From Streptomyces sp. CHD11 (GTDB lineage Bacteria; Actinomycetota; Actinomycetes; Streptomycetales; Streptomycetaceae): DNA of 64,000 nucleotides. The translations under genes and the position numbers were made by a program. Under the pieces are notes generated by a model that saw nothing but the letters and a program-made list of their open reading frames with translations, was not told where the DNA came from and ran no database searches. The stretch is taken from assembly GCF_018638295.1 (NCBI RefSeq), contig NZ_JABTTS010000009.1, positions 365,441-429,440 of the forward strand. The letters run 5' to 3'. Positions 18,522 through 27,497 of the stretch are shown here, one piece after another. Within the stretch, counting starts at the first letter, position 1; every line of letters begins with the position of its first letter.

Positions 18522-20047
18522 GGCCGGCGTTCCGACGGCCGCGCCGCGCGCGCGGCATCCACTCGCTGCGCGGGCAGCTGACCCTGGCCAATGTGGTGCT
18601 GCTGGCCCTGGGCATCGTGGCGGCCACCGTGGTGAGCGTGATGGGCATGCGCTACTACCTGCTGGACCAGATCGACATGGAGTTGACCGCGAACCGTGAC
18701 TCGCTGGGCGGGTCGGAGCTGACTTTGCGTCAGATCGACTCGCTGAGCGCGCTGAGCTTCTTCCGCGACCGGGCGGACGAGGACTTCGACCGGGACAACG
18801 ACCCGGACTCGGTCTTCGCCGCCGTCGACACCCGGGGCGAACCCATCGGCATCCTCGGCTTCGCACCGACCGAGGCACAGCGTGCCCTGGCGGACGCGGC
18901 GGGCGACGCGCGCGCCCTGGTCGAGGACCCGGAACCGCACGACGTCACCGTCCGCGGAGCTCCCTACCGCGTCACCGCCACCCGGCTCTCCGACGGCACC
19001 CACATCCTGATCGCCACCTCCACCGAGGCGGTGCACGAAGGTGTCACCAGGGCGGTCAAGCTCGATCTGGCCATCGGCACACTGCTGTTGCTGCTGCTGG
19101 CCTGCCTGACCATGTTCAGCGTGCGGCGGCGGATGCGGCCGCTGGAGGACATGGTGGAGACGTCCTCGGCGATCGCGGAGGGCGACCTGACCCGGCGCGT
19201 CCCCTCCAGCCGGGATCCGATCCTCGAGGTGGAGCAACTGCGGGTCGCGCTCAACTCGATGCTCCAGCAGGTGGAGTCGGCCTACCGGACCCGCGAGCGC
19301 AGCGCGGCCCAGCTGCGGCGGTTCGTCGCCGACGCCTCGCACGAACTGCGCACACCGCTGGCCGCGATACGGGGATACCTCCAGCTGCACGACCGCGGGA
19401 TGCTGCGGGAGCCCACGGAACGCAAGCGGGCCTGGGACCGGATGATGGCGGAGTCCGACCGGATGGGGCGGCTGGTCGACGAACTGCTGGTGCTGGCCCG
19501 GCTGGACCAGCGTCCCGAACTGCGGCTACGGAACGTGGACGTGTGCCGGCTGCTGCGGGAGGCGGCGGAGGATCTGCGGGTGCAGCAGCCGGAGCGGCCG
19601 GTGACCGTGGACGCGGACGGATCAGTGCTGGTGCACGCGGACGAGGCCGGGCTGCGGCAGGTGATCGGCAATCTGCTGGGCAACGTCCGCACGCACACTC
19701 CGGCGGACGTCGCGGTGCGGCTGGGCGCGGTCCGCACGGACGACGGCGTGGTGCGGCTGTCCGTGGCGGACGACGGGCCCGGGCTCGCGGCGGGGGACGC
19801 GGCGCGGGTGTTCGACCGGTTCTTCCGTGCGGGCGGCGGTACGGGCAGCGGGCTGGGGATGGCGATCGTGCAGGGGGTGGTCTGGGCCCACGGGGGTGAG
19901 GTGTCGGTGCGGACGCGGCCGGGCGAGGGCCTGGCGGCCACCGTGACGCTGCCCGCGCGGAGGCGGGCGGATGACGAGGCCGTGGACGGGCCGACGCCAC
20001 CCTCACCGGCGAGAGCGCCCGCCGGAACCGCCGTCGACTCCGGCTGA
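18518..20047 (+). CDS. Sensor histidine kinase of the two-component system
   Basis: 509 residues from ATG 18518. Helices at about 20-44 and 182-202 flank an extracytoplasmic sensor domain of about 137 residues. A HAMP segment follows (about 203-255), then the dimerisation helix with His275 in FVADASHELRTPL. The ATP-binding domain has VIGNLLGNVRTHTP (N box), VADDGPGL (G1), FDRFFRAGGGTGSGLGMAIV (F and G2). The N box reads NLLGNVRTHT, slightly different from the common NLxxNAxxHT. The signal is unknown; the exporter neighbour suggests membrane or drug stress. Confidence 0.95.
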   Translation: MRPAFRRPRRARGIHSLRGQLTLANVVLLALGIVAATVVSVMGMRYYLLDQIDMELTANRDSLGGSELTLRQIDSLSALSFFRDRADEDFDRDNDPDSVFAAVDTRGEPIGILGFAPTEAQRALADAAGDARALVEDPEPHDVTVRGAPYRVTATRLSDGTHILIATSTEAVHEGVTRAVKLDLAIGTLLLLLLACLTMFSVRRRMRPLEDMVETSSAIAEGDLTRRVPSSRDPILEVEQLRVALNSMLQQVESAYRTRERSAAQLRRFVADASHELRTPLAAIRGYLQLHDRGMLREPTERKRAWDRMMAESDRMGRLVDELLVLARLDQRPELRLRNVDVCRLLREAAEDLRVQQPERPVTVDADGSVLVHADEAGLRQVIGNLLGNVRTHTPADVAVRLGAVRTDDGVVRLSVADDGPGLAAGDAARVFDRFFRAGGGTGSGLGMAIVQGVVWAHGGEVSVRTRPGEGLAATVTLPARRRADDEAVDGPTPPSPARAPAGTAVDSG

Positions 20048-20219
20048 GCCGGACCGCGCGCCGTCCGGCGCGGCACCCCGTCCGTCTCGTCCGACGACAC
20101 CCGCGGCTGTACCGGCGGCGGTCGCCGCACGGGACGCCGGGCGGCCGGGACGCCGCCGTCCGTGCGGTGGCCGGCGTCGGCCGTTGCGCGGATCAGGGCA
20201 GGCGCTCCGCCCCGGCCGA

Positions 20220-21551
20220 TCACGCCCTCCGCGACGCCAGCTCGATCACCGTGATGTCCGAGGGCGCGCCCACCCGCGTGGGCGGCCCCCATGCCCCGGC
20301 CCCCCGGCTCACGTACAGCTGGGTGTCCCCGTACCGGTCGAGACCGGCCAGCGTGGGGTTCACCGCGCCCGCGACGAGGCTGCCGGGCCACAGCTGTCCC
20401 CCATGCGTGTGTCCGGAGAGCTGCAGGTCCACCCCGTGGTCGACGGCGTCATGAACCTGCACCGGCTGGTGGGCCAGCAGTACACACGCCCGATCGCGGT
20501 CACGGTCCCCGAGCGCCTTCGCATAGTCCGGCCCCTGCCCCTCGCCCTCCCCCGCCACGTCGTTGACCCCGGCCAGATCGAAGTACGGCAGCTCCGTCCG
20601 CGCGTTCTCCAGCGGGTTCAGCCCGAGCCGCCGCACCTCCTCGACCCACTGCTCGGCGCCGGAGAAGTACTCGTGGTTTCCGGTGACGAAGAACGAACCG
20701 TGACGGGCCCTCAGCTGCGCCAGCGGCGCCGCGGCCGGCCCCAGATCCTTCACGCTGCCGTCCACCAGGTCCCCGACCACCGCGATCAGATCCGGCTGGG
20801 TCGAGTTGATCGTGTCGACGACCTTCTGCGCGAACCCCCGCCCGAGCACCGGCCCGAGGTGCACGTCGCTGACGACCGCGATACGGAAACCGTGCGCCGC
20901 GCGGGGCAGCTTCGCCAGCGGTACGGTGACCCGCTTCACCCCCGGTCCGCGCAGCACCCCGTACGTCCCGTAGCCGACGGTCCCCACGGCCGCCGCGGCG
21001 GCCGCCCCGCCGACGACACGGGAGACGAAGAGACGCCGCGAGGGGCCGGCCGGCGGCACGGGCGTCTCCGGCGCCATGGACGCCCCCGGCTCGCTGCCGG
21101 ACCCGGGGCCGTCCCCGGCCGGTCCCGCGCCCGCTGCGTCGGTCCGGGCGGACGCGCCCTGCCCCGCCGGTATCGCCTCAGGCCTCGCCGGCACGTCCGC
21201 CGGTGCGGCCGGCCCTCGCGCCGCCCGGTCCCGCCGCTCCAGCACCCTGCGCAGCACCGGCCGTACCAGCTCGCCCGCGAGCACCGCGAGCAGCAGATAC
21301 AGCGACAGCGCCAGCCACAGGAACCCCGGCCAGGCCAGCACCTGCTGGAGCCAGAAGGGAGCCCCGGCCGAGTCGGCGGCCATCGCCGCGACCGTCAGCG
21401 TCCAGCCCCCGGCGATCACCACCGCACCCGCGCGGCGCACCGCGCCCGGACCCCGTGTGGTGTCCCGGAACAGACGCCGCCAGACATACCAGTTGCCCGT
21501 CACCAGGACGGCCAGGACCAGCAGCGCGATGAGTACGAAGACGATGACCAC
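20220..21551 (-). CDS. Membrane-anchored metallophosphoesterase (YkuE-like)
   Basis: 443 residues. Several N-terminal hydrophobic helices (about 1-19, 41-60, 78-98), a long Ala/Pro/Gly linker and a hydrophobic stretch after an Arg pair (RRLFVSRVVGGAAAAAA) precede the catalytic domain. Metal-binding motifs are VVSDVHLG (D-x-H), VVGDLVDG (GD), VTGNHEYF (GNHE) and LSGHTHGGQ (GHxH). Related proteins hydrolyse phosphodiesters or phosphorylated lipids at the outer face of the membrane. It lies 24 bp downstream of the small membrane protein gene. Confidence 0.9.
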   Translation of the reverse strand: MVIVFVLIALLVLAVLVTGNWYVWRRLFRDTTRGPGAVRRAGAVVIAGGWTLTVAAMAADSAGAPFWLQQVLAWPGFLWLALSLYLLLAVLAGELVRPVLRRVLERRDRAARGPAAPADVPARPEAIPAGQGASARTDAAGAGPAGDGPGSGSEPGASMAPETPVPPAGPSRRLFVSRVVGGAAAAAAVGTVGYGTYGVLRGPGVKRVTVPLAKLPRAAHGFRIAVVSDVHLGPVLGRGFAQKVVDTINSTQPDLIAVVGDLVDGSVKDLGPAAAPLAQLRARHGSFFVTGNHEYFSGAEQWVEEVRRLGLNPLENARTELPYFDLAGVNDVAGEGEGQGPDYAKALGDRDRDRACVLLAHQPVQVHDAVDHGVDLQLSGHTHGGQLWPGSLVAGAVNPTLAGLDRYGDTQLYVSRGAGAWGPPTRVGAPSDITVIELASRRA

Positions 21552-21575
21552 GGTGCGGAGTTCCCTGCTTCGTCG

Positions 21576-21827
21576 TTACGACGCCGTCTCCGGCGTCCGG
21601 CTCAGTGCGCGCAGCCCGCGCAACCCGATGCCCCCGATGACCGTCCCCAAGAGGAAGGAGACAACGGCAAGCGTCAGATGAACGAAGAAGTACGCCGTGG
21701 GATTCCCGTCCTCGAACGCCAGCCCGCTGCCGTCCTTGACCAGGTTCCTGACGAAAGTGACCCAGATGATCCAGCTCCACACCCCGAAGGCGAGCAGGAA
21801 CCAGGAGACGGGGCGGCTGAGCTTCAT
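21576..21827 (-). CDS. SCO4848 family small membrane protein
   Basis: 83 residues with two membrane helices (about 6-28 and 44-67). The sequence SWFLLAFGVWSWIIWVTFVRNLVKD and a GNPTAYFFVHL segment are typical of a short protein conserved across actinobacteria under the SCO4848 name. ATG 21827 has GGAG 4 nt upstream. Function is unknown. It is probably co-transcribed with the phosphoesterase and is divergent from the carboxypeptidase gene, sharing a 91-bp promoter gap. Confidence 0.85.
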   Translation of the reverse strand: MKLSRPVSWFLLAFGVWSWIIWVTFVRNLVKDGSGLAFEDGNPTAYFFVHLTLAVVSFLLGTVIGGIGLRGLRALSRTPETAS

Positions 21828-21905
21828 GGCTCCAGTATCACCGGGCGGTGTCCGGTTCCTTGCCCGGGGTGGGGACCGGGGCGGGACATCCTCTGGAGGG
21901 GCATG

Positions 21906-21911
21906 TACGTT
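21906..21911 (+). promoter_or_regulatory. Candidate -10 of a leaderless promoter
   Basis: TACGTT (TANNNT) ends 7 nt before GTG 21919 of the carboxypeptidase gene; no ribosome site is suitably placed for that start. Confidence 0.4.
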
Positions 21912-21918
21912 TCCGACC

Positions 21919-23199
21919 GTGCCCGCACCCAAGAAGACCGTCCGGCGCCCGTTGCTGGTCGCGTCCACGCTCCTGCTGTCCACCGCGCTGACCGCGCCCG
22001 TCGCCCTGGCGGCCCCCAAGCCGTCGGCCACACCGTCGGCCACTCCCCCGGCGAACATGTCGACGGTGGGCGGCACCCGGCTCGGGCAGCCCGGCACCCA
22101 GGTCGATCTGGCGCGGGGAGTGCCCGTACTGCCGAAGGGCCTGTCGGCCCGGTCCTGGATCGTCGCCGACGCCGAGTCCGGAGACGTGCTCGCCGCACAC
22201 AACGCGCACTGGCGGCTGGCTCCGGCGAGCACCCTCAAGATGCTGTTCGCCGACGCGCTGCTGCCCAAGTGGCCCGGGACGGCACGGCACAAGGTGGAAG
22301 TCTCCGACCTGGCCGGCGTCGGGCCCGGTTCCAGCATGGTCGGGATCAAGGAGGAGGAGACCTACTCGGTCCGCGACCTGTGGCTGGGTGTCTTCCTCCG
22401 TTCCGGCAACGACGCGGTGCACGTGCTGTCGGCGATGAACGGCGGGGTGGAGAAGACCGTCGGGGAGATGAACGCGCACGCCGAGGAGCTCCAGGCCCTG
22501 GACACCCACGCCGTCAGCCCGGACGGTTACGACGCGGAAGGGCAGGTGTCGTCCGCCTACGACCTGACGCTGATCGCCCGTTCGGGGCTGCAGAAGAAGG
22601 ACTTCCGGGAGTACGCCTCGACGGTGCGGGCGAAGTTCCCGGGGGAGACGAAGAAGAACAAGAAGGGCAGGAAGGTCCGCAAGTCCTTCGAGATCCAGAA
22701 CACCAACCGGCTGCTGAGCGGTGACAGCGGCCTGCCCGTCTACCAGGGCATAGCCGGCGTGAAGAACGGCAACACCACCAACGCCGGCGCCACCTTCACC
22801 GGTGTCGCCGAGCAGCGGGGCAAGGTGCTGCTGGTGACCGTGATGAACCCGCAGAAGGACGCGTCCAACGAGGTCTACAAGGAGACCGCGCGGCTCTTCG
22901 ACTGGGGTTTCAAGGCGGTCGGCAAGGTCGAGCCGGTCGGCGAACTGGTGCCGCCGCGGAGCGCGGTGCGGGCCGGTGCCCGGCCGGGAGCGTCCGCCTC
23001 CCCCGGTGAGGCCGGAGGCACCGGGGCCGGAGCCGGCGCGAAACCGGTCGCGAGCGCCGCGGCGGGCAGCGCGACGGACGGCATGGGGACCGCGCTGGGC
23101 ATCACCGGCGGGGTGCTGGTGGCGCTCGCGGGCGGCGCGTTCCTGGTCAACCGGCGCTGGCCGCTGCCGGACCTGGTGCGCCGCCGCCCGCGTCCGTGA
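21919..23199 (+). CDS. Secreted D-alanyl-D-alanine carboxypeptidase (class C-type PBP5-like)
   Basis: 426 residues from GTG 21919. There is a signal peptide (LLVASTLLLSTALTAPVALA), then the S11 peptidase domain with SxxK (PASTLKMLF), SxN (RSGNDAV) and KxG (VKNGNTT). The last box is KNG rather than the commoner KTG. A Gly/Ala-rich linker leads to a C-terminal membrane helix (ALGITGGVLVALAGGAFLV) and a basic tail, so the enzyme is anchored facing outward. It trims the terminal D-Ala from peptidoglycan stem peptides. Its 3' end overlaps that of the convergent YihY gene by 53 bp. Confidence 0.93.
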   Translation: MPAPKKTVRRPLLVASTLLLSTALTAPVALAAPKPSATPSATPPANMSTVGGTRLGQPGTQVDLARGVPVLPKGLSARSWIVADAESGDVLAAHNAHWRLAPASTLKMLFADALLPKWPGTARHKVEVSDLAGVGPGSSMVGIKEEETYSVRDLWLGVFLRSGNDAVHVLSAMNGGVEKTVGEMNAHAEELQALDTHAVSPDGYDAEGQVSSAYDLTLIARSGLQKKDFREYASTVRAKFPGETKKNKKGRKVRKSFEIQNTNRLLSGDSGLPVYQGIAGVKNGNTTNAGATFTGVAEQRGKVLLVTVMNPQKDASNEVYKETARLFDWGFKAVGKVEPVGELVPPRSAVRAGARPGASASPGEAGGTGAGAGAKPVASAAAGSATDGMGTALGITGGVLVALAGGAFLVNRRWPLPDLVRRRPRP

Positions 23200-24085
23200 C
23201 CCCGTCCCTCCGGTCCGCCTCGTCCGCCTCGTCCGCCTCGTCCGGACTGCTCGGCGTCGCCGTCCAGGCGGCGCAGAACAGGACCGCCTTCATGGTGAAG
23301 TTGATCCACAGCAGCAGGGCCACGGGGACGCCGAACGCGCCGTACACGCTCCTCGCGGCCACGCCCTGCACATAACCGCTGAGGAGCAGCTTCAGCAGTT
23401 CCAGGCCGATGGCGCCGGTGAGTGCGGCGACGGTCAGCCGGTGCCGGGTGGGTTCCACGCCGGGGAGCTGGGTGAGCACGTAGAGCAGGAGCAGGAAGTC
23501 GGCTCCCACGGCGACGGCGAACGCCGCCACGTGCAGCACGATCCCGCCCCAGCCGCCCTTCTCCAGTCCGATGGCGTCGCTGATCCGGCCGACCAGCGCG
23601 GAGGCGACGGCGGAGGCGGCGAGGGTGGCCAGGAGCGCGCCGCCGAGCCCGAGCAGGATGCCCGCGTCCTTGGCCTTGCGCAGCAGCGGGTTCTCCTCCT
23701 CCTCGGGCAGTTCCCACACCGCGCGGAGGCAGTCGCGCATCGCACCGGCCCAGCTGACGCCGGTGAACAGCAGGGCGGCGCCGGCGATGAGGCCGACGGT
23801 GCCCGCGTTCTGCACCAGGTCCCCGACCTGGTCGGAGATGCCGGGCACCTGGTCGGTGATCTTGTCCTGGAGGGCGTCCTGGCGGTCCCGGCCGAGGGTG
23901 GCGGCACCGATCGCGGCGGCCACGGTGAGCAGCGGGAACAGCGCGACGAAACTGCGGAACGTCAACGCCGCGGCCAGTCGTGTCCAGTGCACGCGGTCCA
24001 GCCGCTCGTACGAACGCCACGCGTGGGTGCGCATCAGCCGCGCCAGATACGGCCCGACGCCCGGGAGCTTTTTCAGCCAGTCCAT
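23147..24085 (-). CDS. YihY/BrkB family inner membrane protein
   Basis: 312 residues from ATG 24085 with about six membrane helices. Characteristic segments are LAAALTFRSFVALFPLLTVAAAIGA, a GVSWAGAMRDCLRAVWE stretch and FGVPVALLLWINFTMKAVLFCAAW. Family members were once annotated as ribonuclease BN; their role is unknown. The C-terminal tail (EADEADEAD) is encoded by a 9-bp repeat near 23216-23250. It overlaps the upstream GtrA gene by 13 bp, so it is the last gene of the run that starts with the PAP2 gene. Confidence 0.9.
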   Translation of the reverse strand: MDWLKKLPGVGPYLARLMRTHAWRSYERLDRVHWTRLAAALTFRSFVALFPLLTVAAAIGAATLGRDRQDALQDKITDQVPGISDQVGDLVQNAGTVGLIAGAALLFTGVSWAGAMRDCLRAVWELPEEEENPLLRKAKDAGILLGLGGALLATLAASAVASALVGRISDAIGLEKGGWGGIVLHVAAFAVAVGADFLLLLYVLTQLPGVEPTRHRLTVAALTGAIGLELLKLLLSGYVQGVAARSVYGAFGVPVALLLWINFTMKAVLFCAAWTATPSSPDEADEADEADRRDGVTDAGGGAPGPAAASAG

Positions 24086-24510
24086 GAGCCGACTCTGCCC
24101 GTATTGCGGAAGACCAATGTCCTGGTGCCCCAGAAACGGACTCCGGTGGCCAGAGCCATACCGATCACCGCGCCGGAGACCGTGTCCGCGCGCCGCGAGG
24201 TGAAGCCAAGGCCGTAGTGGCTGACGGTCAGGCACAGCAGCTGGACGGCGGCGCCCGCGAGGTTGACCGCGAAGAACATCGCGTAGGGACGCGCGCCGCG
24301 CACCCGGGTGCCGCGGTAGGTGCCGTACGCGTTGCCCGCGTAGGCGACCGCACAGCCCGCGACGAAGGAGAGGGCCTTGGCGGTGAGCGGGCCGAGTCCG
24401 GCGGGGCCGCGCAGCCAGAGGAAGAGGGCGAGGTCGACGGCGTACGCGAGCAGTCCCACGGTGGCGAAACCGAGAAGCTCCCGCCGGTGCCGGAGCAGAC
24501 GGTCTCTCAC
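24073..24510 (-). CDS. GtrA family membrane protein
   Basis: 145 residues from GTG 24510, whose GTGA overlaps the upstream stop. Four helices are visible, with LLGFATVGLLAYAVDLALF and a late ATGVRFWGTRTLVF, the usual GtrA start and finish (RFxxxRxxVF). GtrA proteins are thought to flip polyprenyl-phosphate-linked sugars across the membrane. Next to a polyprenyl-phosphate phosphoribosyltransferase gene, it is a good candidate flippase for the lipid-linked pentose made by this cluster. Confidence 0.9.
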   Translation of the reverse strand: MRDRLLRHRRELLGFATVGLLAYAVDLALFLWLRGPAGLGPLTAKALSFVAGCAVAYAGNAYGTYRGTRVRGARPYAMFFAVNLAGAAVQLLCLTVSHYGLGFTSRRADTVSGAVIGMALATGVRFWGTRTLVFRNTGRVGSWTG

Positions 24511-25442
24511 CAGTCCGCCACCGCGGCGGCGTACATCGCCACCCACACCACGCCGATGAGCGCGAGGGCGCGGTCGCCCAGCACCACCTCCTCGGGTTCG
24601 CCCGCGGTCCCCCGGTCGGCGAACACGGCGTACCGGAGGACCGCGAGGACGAAGGCGACCACGGACAGCTGCCGCCAGGGCAGCACGCTGGTGTGCGGCA
24701 CCCCACCCTCCTCCAGGGCCCACAGGCAGTAGCCGAGGACGGCCACGCCGGCGGCGAGCTGCCAGACGAAGCGGAGGTAGCCGGTGGTGTACTCGGTGAG
24801 CAGCGCACGCGTGGCGCCCGCCTGCCCGGCCGTCTGCACGGCCTCGGAGTAGCGTTTGGCCGCCACCATGAACAGGGCGCCGAACCCGGTGGTGATCAGG
24901 AACCAGCGGGAGAGCGGGATGTCGAGGGCGAGCCCGCCGATCACCGCGCGCATCACGAAACCGGTGGTGACGACGGCGAGGTCGACGACGAGGACGTGCT
25001 TGAGGCTGACGCAGTACGCCATCTGCATGGCGAGGTACGCGGTCAGCAGCACGGTGACCTCCGGCGGGCACAGCCGGGAGGCGACGAGGGGCGCGAGGAC
25101 GCCGAGGGTGATCCCGGCGGCGTAGGCGGCCGGTACGGGGACCCGGCCGGCGGCGACCGGACGGCGGCACTTGGCGGGGTGGGCCCGGTCGGCCTCGGCG
25201 TCGCGCGCGTCGTTGACGAGGTAGACCGCGGCGGCACAGGCGGTGAACAGGACGAAGACCAGGGCGAGCCGGGCCGGCGCGCCGGGTGAGAACAGTTCTC
25301 CGGCGGCGGCCGGGGCGGCGATCACCAGGACGTTCTTGACCCACTGCTTGGGACGCGCGGTTCTGAGCAGGCCGCCGAGCAGGCCGCCCTGGCCGGCCTG
25401 CTCGGCGGCCCGGCGGTCCGAGCGCTCACGCAGGAGGGTCAC
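24507..25442 (-). CDS. Decaprenyl-phosphate phosphoribosyltransferase-like (UbiA family)
   Basis: 311 residues from GTG 25442, with GGGAGG 6 nt upstream; the start overlaps the PAP2 stop by GTGA. UbiA-type motifs are RPKQWVKNVLVIAAP, YLVNDARDAEADRAHPAKCRRPVAAG (Asp-rich motif Asp78/Asp81/Asp85) and a second region ALFMVAAKRYSEA. These are the hallmarks of the enzyme that transfers ribose-5-phosphate from PRPP to polyprenyl phosphate (Rv3806c in M. tuberculosis). About nine helices are visible. PAP2, DprE1-like and DprE2-like neighbours support the pathway assignment. Confidence 0.9.
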   Translation of the reverse strand: MTLLRERSDRRAAEQAGQGGLLGGLLRTARPKQWVKNVLVIAAPAAAGELFSPGAPARLALVFVLFTACAAAVYLVNDARDAEADRAHPAKCRRPVAAGRVPVPAAYAAGITLGVLAPLVASRLCPPEVTVLLTAYLAMQMAYCVSLKHVLVVDLAVVTTGFVMRAVIGGLALDIPLSRWFLITTGFGALFMVAAKRYSEAVQTAGQAGATRALLTEYTTGYLRFVWQLAAGVAVLGYCLWALEEGGVPHTSVLPWRQLSVVAFVLAVLRYAVFADRGTAGEPEEVVLGDRALALIGVVWVAMYAAAVADW

Positions 25443-25972
25443 GCGGGGCCTCCCGTCATCCAGCGGGCGCCGAGCCGGGCCGTGAGGGCGCCGAGGGCCG
25501 CACCGGCCGCCACGTCCGAGGGGTAGTGCACGCCGGCCACCAGGCGGGAGACGCACACGGCGGCGGCCAGCGGTGGCACCGCGCGGGCGCCCAGCGCGCC
25601 GAAGGCGACGGCGGCGGCCGCCGCGGAGGTGGCGTGCGAACTGGGGAAGGAGTGCCGGCCGACCGTGCCGACCAGGGGTTCGACATGCGCGGGCCGGGGG
25701 CGGCGCACCACGCGTTTCACCCCCATGCTGGCGGCGTGGGCGCCCGCGGTGAGCGCGGTGCCGCGCAGCCAGGCACCGCGCCGGGGGCGGTCCACGACGG
25801 CTCCGGCGAGACCCGCCGCGAGCCACAGCGCCCCGTGCTCCCCCGCCCAGGACAGGGCACGCGCGGCACCGGCCACGCGTGGATCCGTGCCGCAGGCCCG
25901 GAGCGCGGCGACGATCCGGTGGTCCAGGCCGTGCAGACCGCCGGGGTGCGGGAGGTCGTGGTGATCGTCCAT
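25439..25972 (-). CDS. PAP2 family phosphatase, probable polyprenyl-phosphoribose phosphatase
   Basis: 177 residues with the full acid-phosphatase signature: KRVVRRPRP (Lys86 to Arg93), SFPSSHAT (Ser111, His113) and SRLVAGVHYPSDVAAG (Arg143, His149, Asp153). Several hydrophobic helices place it in the membrane. In mycobacteria a PAP2 protein (Rv3807c) beside the phosphoribosyltransferase is proposed to remove the 5-phosphate from decaprenyl-phosphoryl-5-phosphoribose. The gene order here is consistent with that. Confidence 0.88.
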   Translation of the reverse strand: MDDHHDLPHPGGLHGLDHRIVAALRACGTDPRVAGAARALSWAGEHGALWLAAGLAGAVVDRPRRGAWLRGTALTAGAHAASMGVKRVVRRPRPAHVEPLVGTVGRHSFPSSHATSAAAAAVAFGALGARAVPPLAAAVCVSRLVAGVHYPSDVAAGAALGALTARLGARWMTGGPA

Positions 25973-26105
25973 GTGGACCTACTGTTCACCCTGGGCGGGC
26001 CATAATTCGGCGCCTATCGAGCGACATCCCATTAATCACCCGTTTCGGGGACGCCGATGACGTTTCGAAACCAATGAGTCACATAGGGGCGATACGGTCA
26101 CCGTC

Positions 26106-27461
26106 ATGCCTGCCGACACCGTTTCCGTCACGGGATGGGGCCGCACCGCTCCCACCGCCGCCCGGCTGATCCGCCCGCGGACGTACGAGGAGGCGGCTCT
26201 GGCCGTCCGGGACTGCGGGGCCCGCGGGGGTATCGCGCGGGGCCTGGGGCGGGCGTACGGGGACGCGGCGCAGAACGCGGGCGGCGCGGTGCTCGACATG
26301 ACGGGCCTGGACCGCGTGCACGCGGTCGACGCGGACGGCGGGACCGTGCTGTGCGACGCGGGCGTCTCCCTGCACCGGCTGATGGAGGTGCTGCTGCCGC
26401 TCGGCTGGTTCGTACCGGTGACCCCCGGCACCCGCTATGTGACCGTCGGCGGGGCGATCGGCGCCGACATCCACGGCAAGAACCACCACGTCTCCGGGTC
26501 GTTCTCCCGCCATGTGCTGTCCCTGGAACTGCTCACCGCCGACGGCGAGGTCCGTACGGTCGTACCGGGCACGCCGCTGTTCGAGGCGACCGCGGGCGGC
26601 ATGGGCCTGACCGGGGTGATCCTCACCGCGACCGTCCGGCTGCAGCCGGTCGAGACCTCCTGGATGTCGGTGGACACCGAACGCGCCGGCGACCTCGACG
26701 ACCTGATGGCCCGTCTCGCCGACACCGACCACCGCTACCGCTACTCGGTCGCCTGGATCGACCTGCTGGCCCGGGGCCGGTCCACCGGCCGAGCGGTGCT
26801 CACCCGCGGCGACCACGCGCCCCTGGACGCGTTGCCGCGCGGCACCCGCGCGCGCGGGGCCCCCCTGTCCTTCCGCACCTCGAGCCTCCCCGCCGCCCCC
26901 TCCTTCCTCCCCGGGGGCCTGCTCAGCCGCACCACCGTCGGGCTCTTCAACGAACTCTGGTACCGCAGGGCGCCCCGCGCCCGCACGGGGCAGCTCCAGC
27001 GCATCCCCGCCTTCTTCCACCCCCTGGACGGCGTACCGCACTGGAACAGGGTCTACGGACCGGGCGGCTTCGTGCAGTACCAGTTCGCCGTCGGGCACGG
27101 CCGGGAGGACGCCCTGCGCCGGATCGTGCGCCGGATCTCCGAACGGCGCTGCCCGTCCTTCCTCGCCGTCCTCAAACGCTTCGGCGAAGCCGACCCCGGC
27201 TGGCTTTCCTTCCCCGTGCCGGGCTGGACCCTGGCCCTGGACATCCCGGCGGCGCTGCCCGGCCTCGGCGGCTTCCTCGACACCCTCGACGAGGAGGTGG
27301 CCGGCGCCGGCGGACGCGTCTACCTCGCCAAGGACTCCCGGCTGCGCCCGGAACTCCTCGCGGCCATGTACCCCCGCCTGGACGACTTCCGCGCGCTGCG
27401 CACCGCACTGGACCCGCGCGCGGTGTTCACCTCCGACCTCTCCCGCCGGCTCCACCTCTGA
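26106..27461 (+). CDS. dprE1: DprE1-like FAD-dependent decaprenylphosphoryl-ribose 2'-oxidase
   Basis: 451 residues. The N-terminal PCMH-type FAD domain has VTVGGAIGADIHGKNHH; His123 aligns with FAD-linked or near-FAD His132 of M. tuberculosis DprE1. The C-terminal substrate domain ends VYLAKDSRLRPELLAAMYPRLDDF, with Lys409 matching catalytic Lys418. In FPVPGWTLALDIPA, Ala377 stands where the M. tuberculosis enzyme has Cys387, the covalent target of benzothiazinones. The expected reaction is oxidation of polyprenylphosphoryl-ribose at C2'. The gene is divergent from the PAP2 run (133-bp gap) and followed 36 bp later by the DprE2-like gene. Confidence 0.9.
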   Translation: MPADTVSVTGWGRTAPTAARLIRPRTYEEAALAVRDCGARGGIARGLGRAYGDAAQNAGGAVLDMTGLDRVHAVDADGGTVLCDAGVSLHRLMEVLLPLGWFVPVTPGTRYVTVGGAIGADIHGKNHHVSGSFSRHVLSLELLTADGEVRTVVPGTPLFEATAGGMGLTGVILTATVRLQPVETSWMSVDTERAGDLDDLMARLADTDHRYRYSVAWIDLLARGRSTGRAVLTRGDHAPLDALPRGTRARGAPLSFRTSSLPAAPSFLPGGLLSRTTVGLFNELWYRRAPRARTGQLQRIPAFFHPLDGVPHWNRVYGPGGFVQYQFAVGHGREDALRRIVRRISERRCPSFLAVLKRFGEADPGWLSFPVPGWTLALDIPAALPGLGGFLDTLDEEVAGAGGRVYLAKDSRLRPELLAAMYPRLDDFRALRTALDPRAVFTSDLSRRLHL

Positions 27462-27497
27462 ACCCCTCACCCCCCGCGCCCCGTCTTAGGAGCTGTC

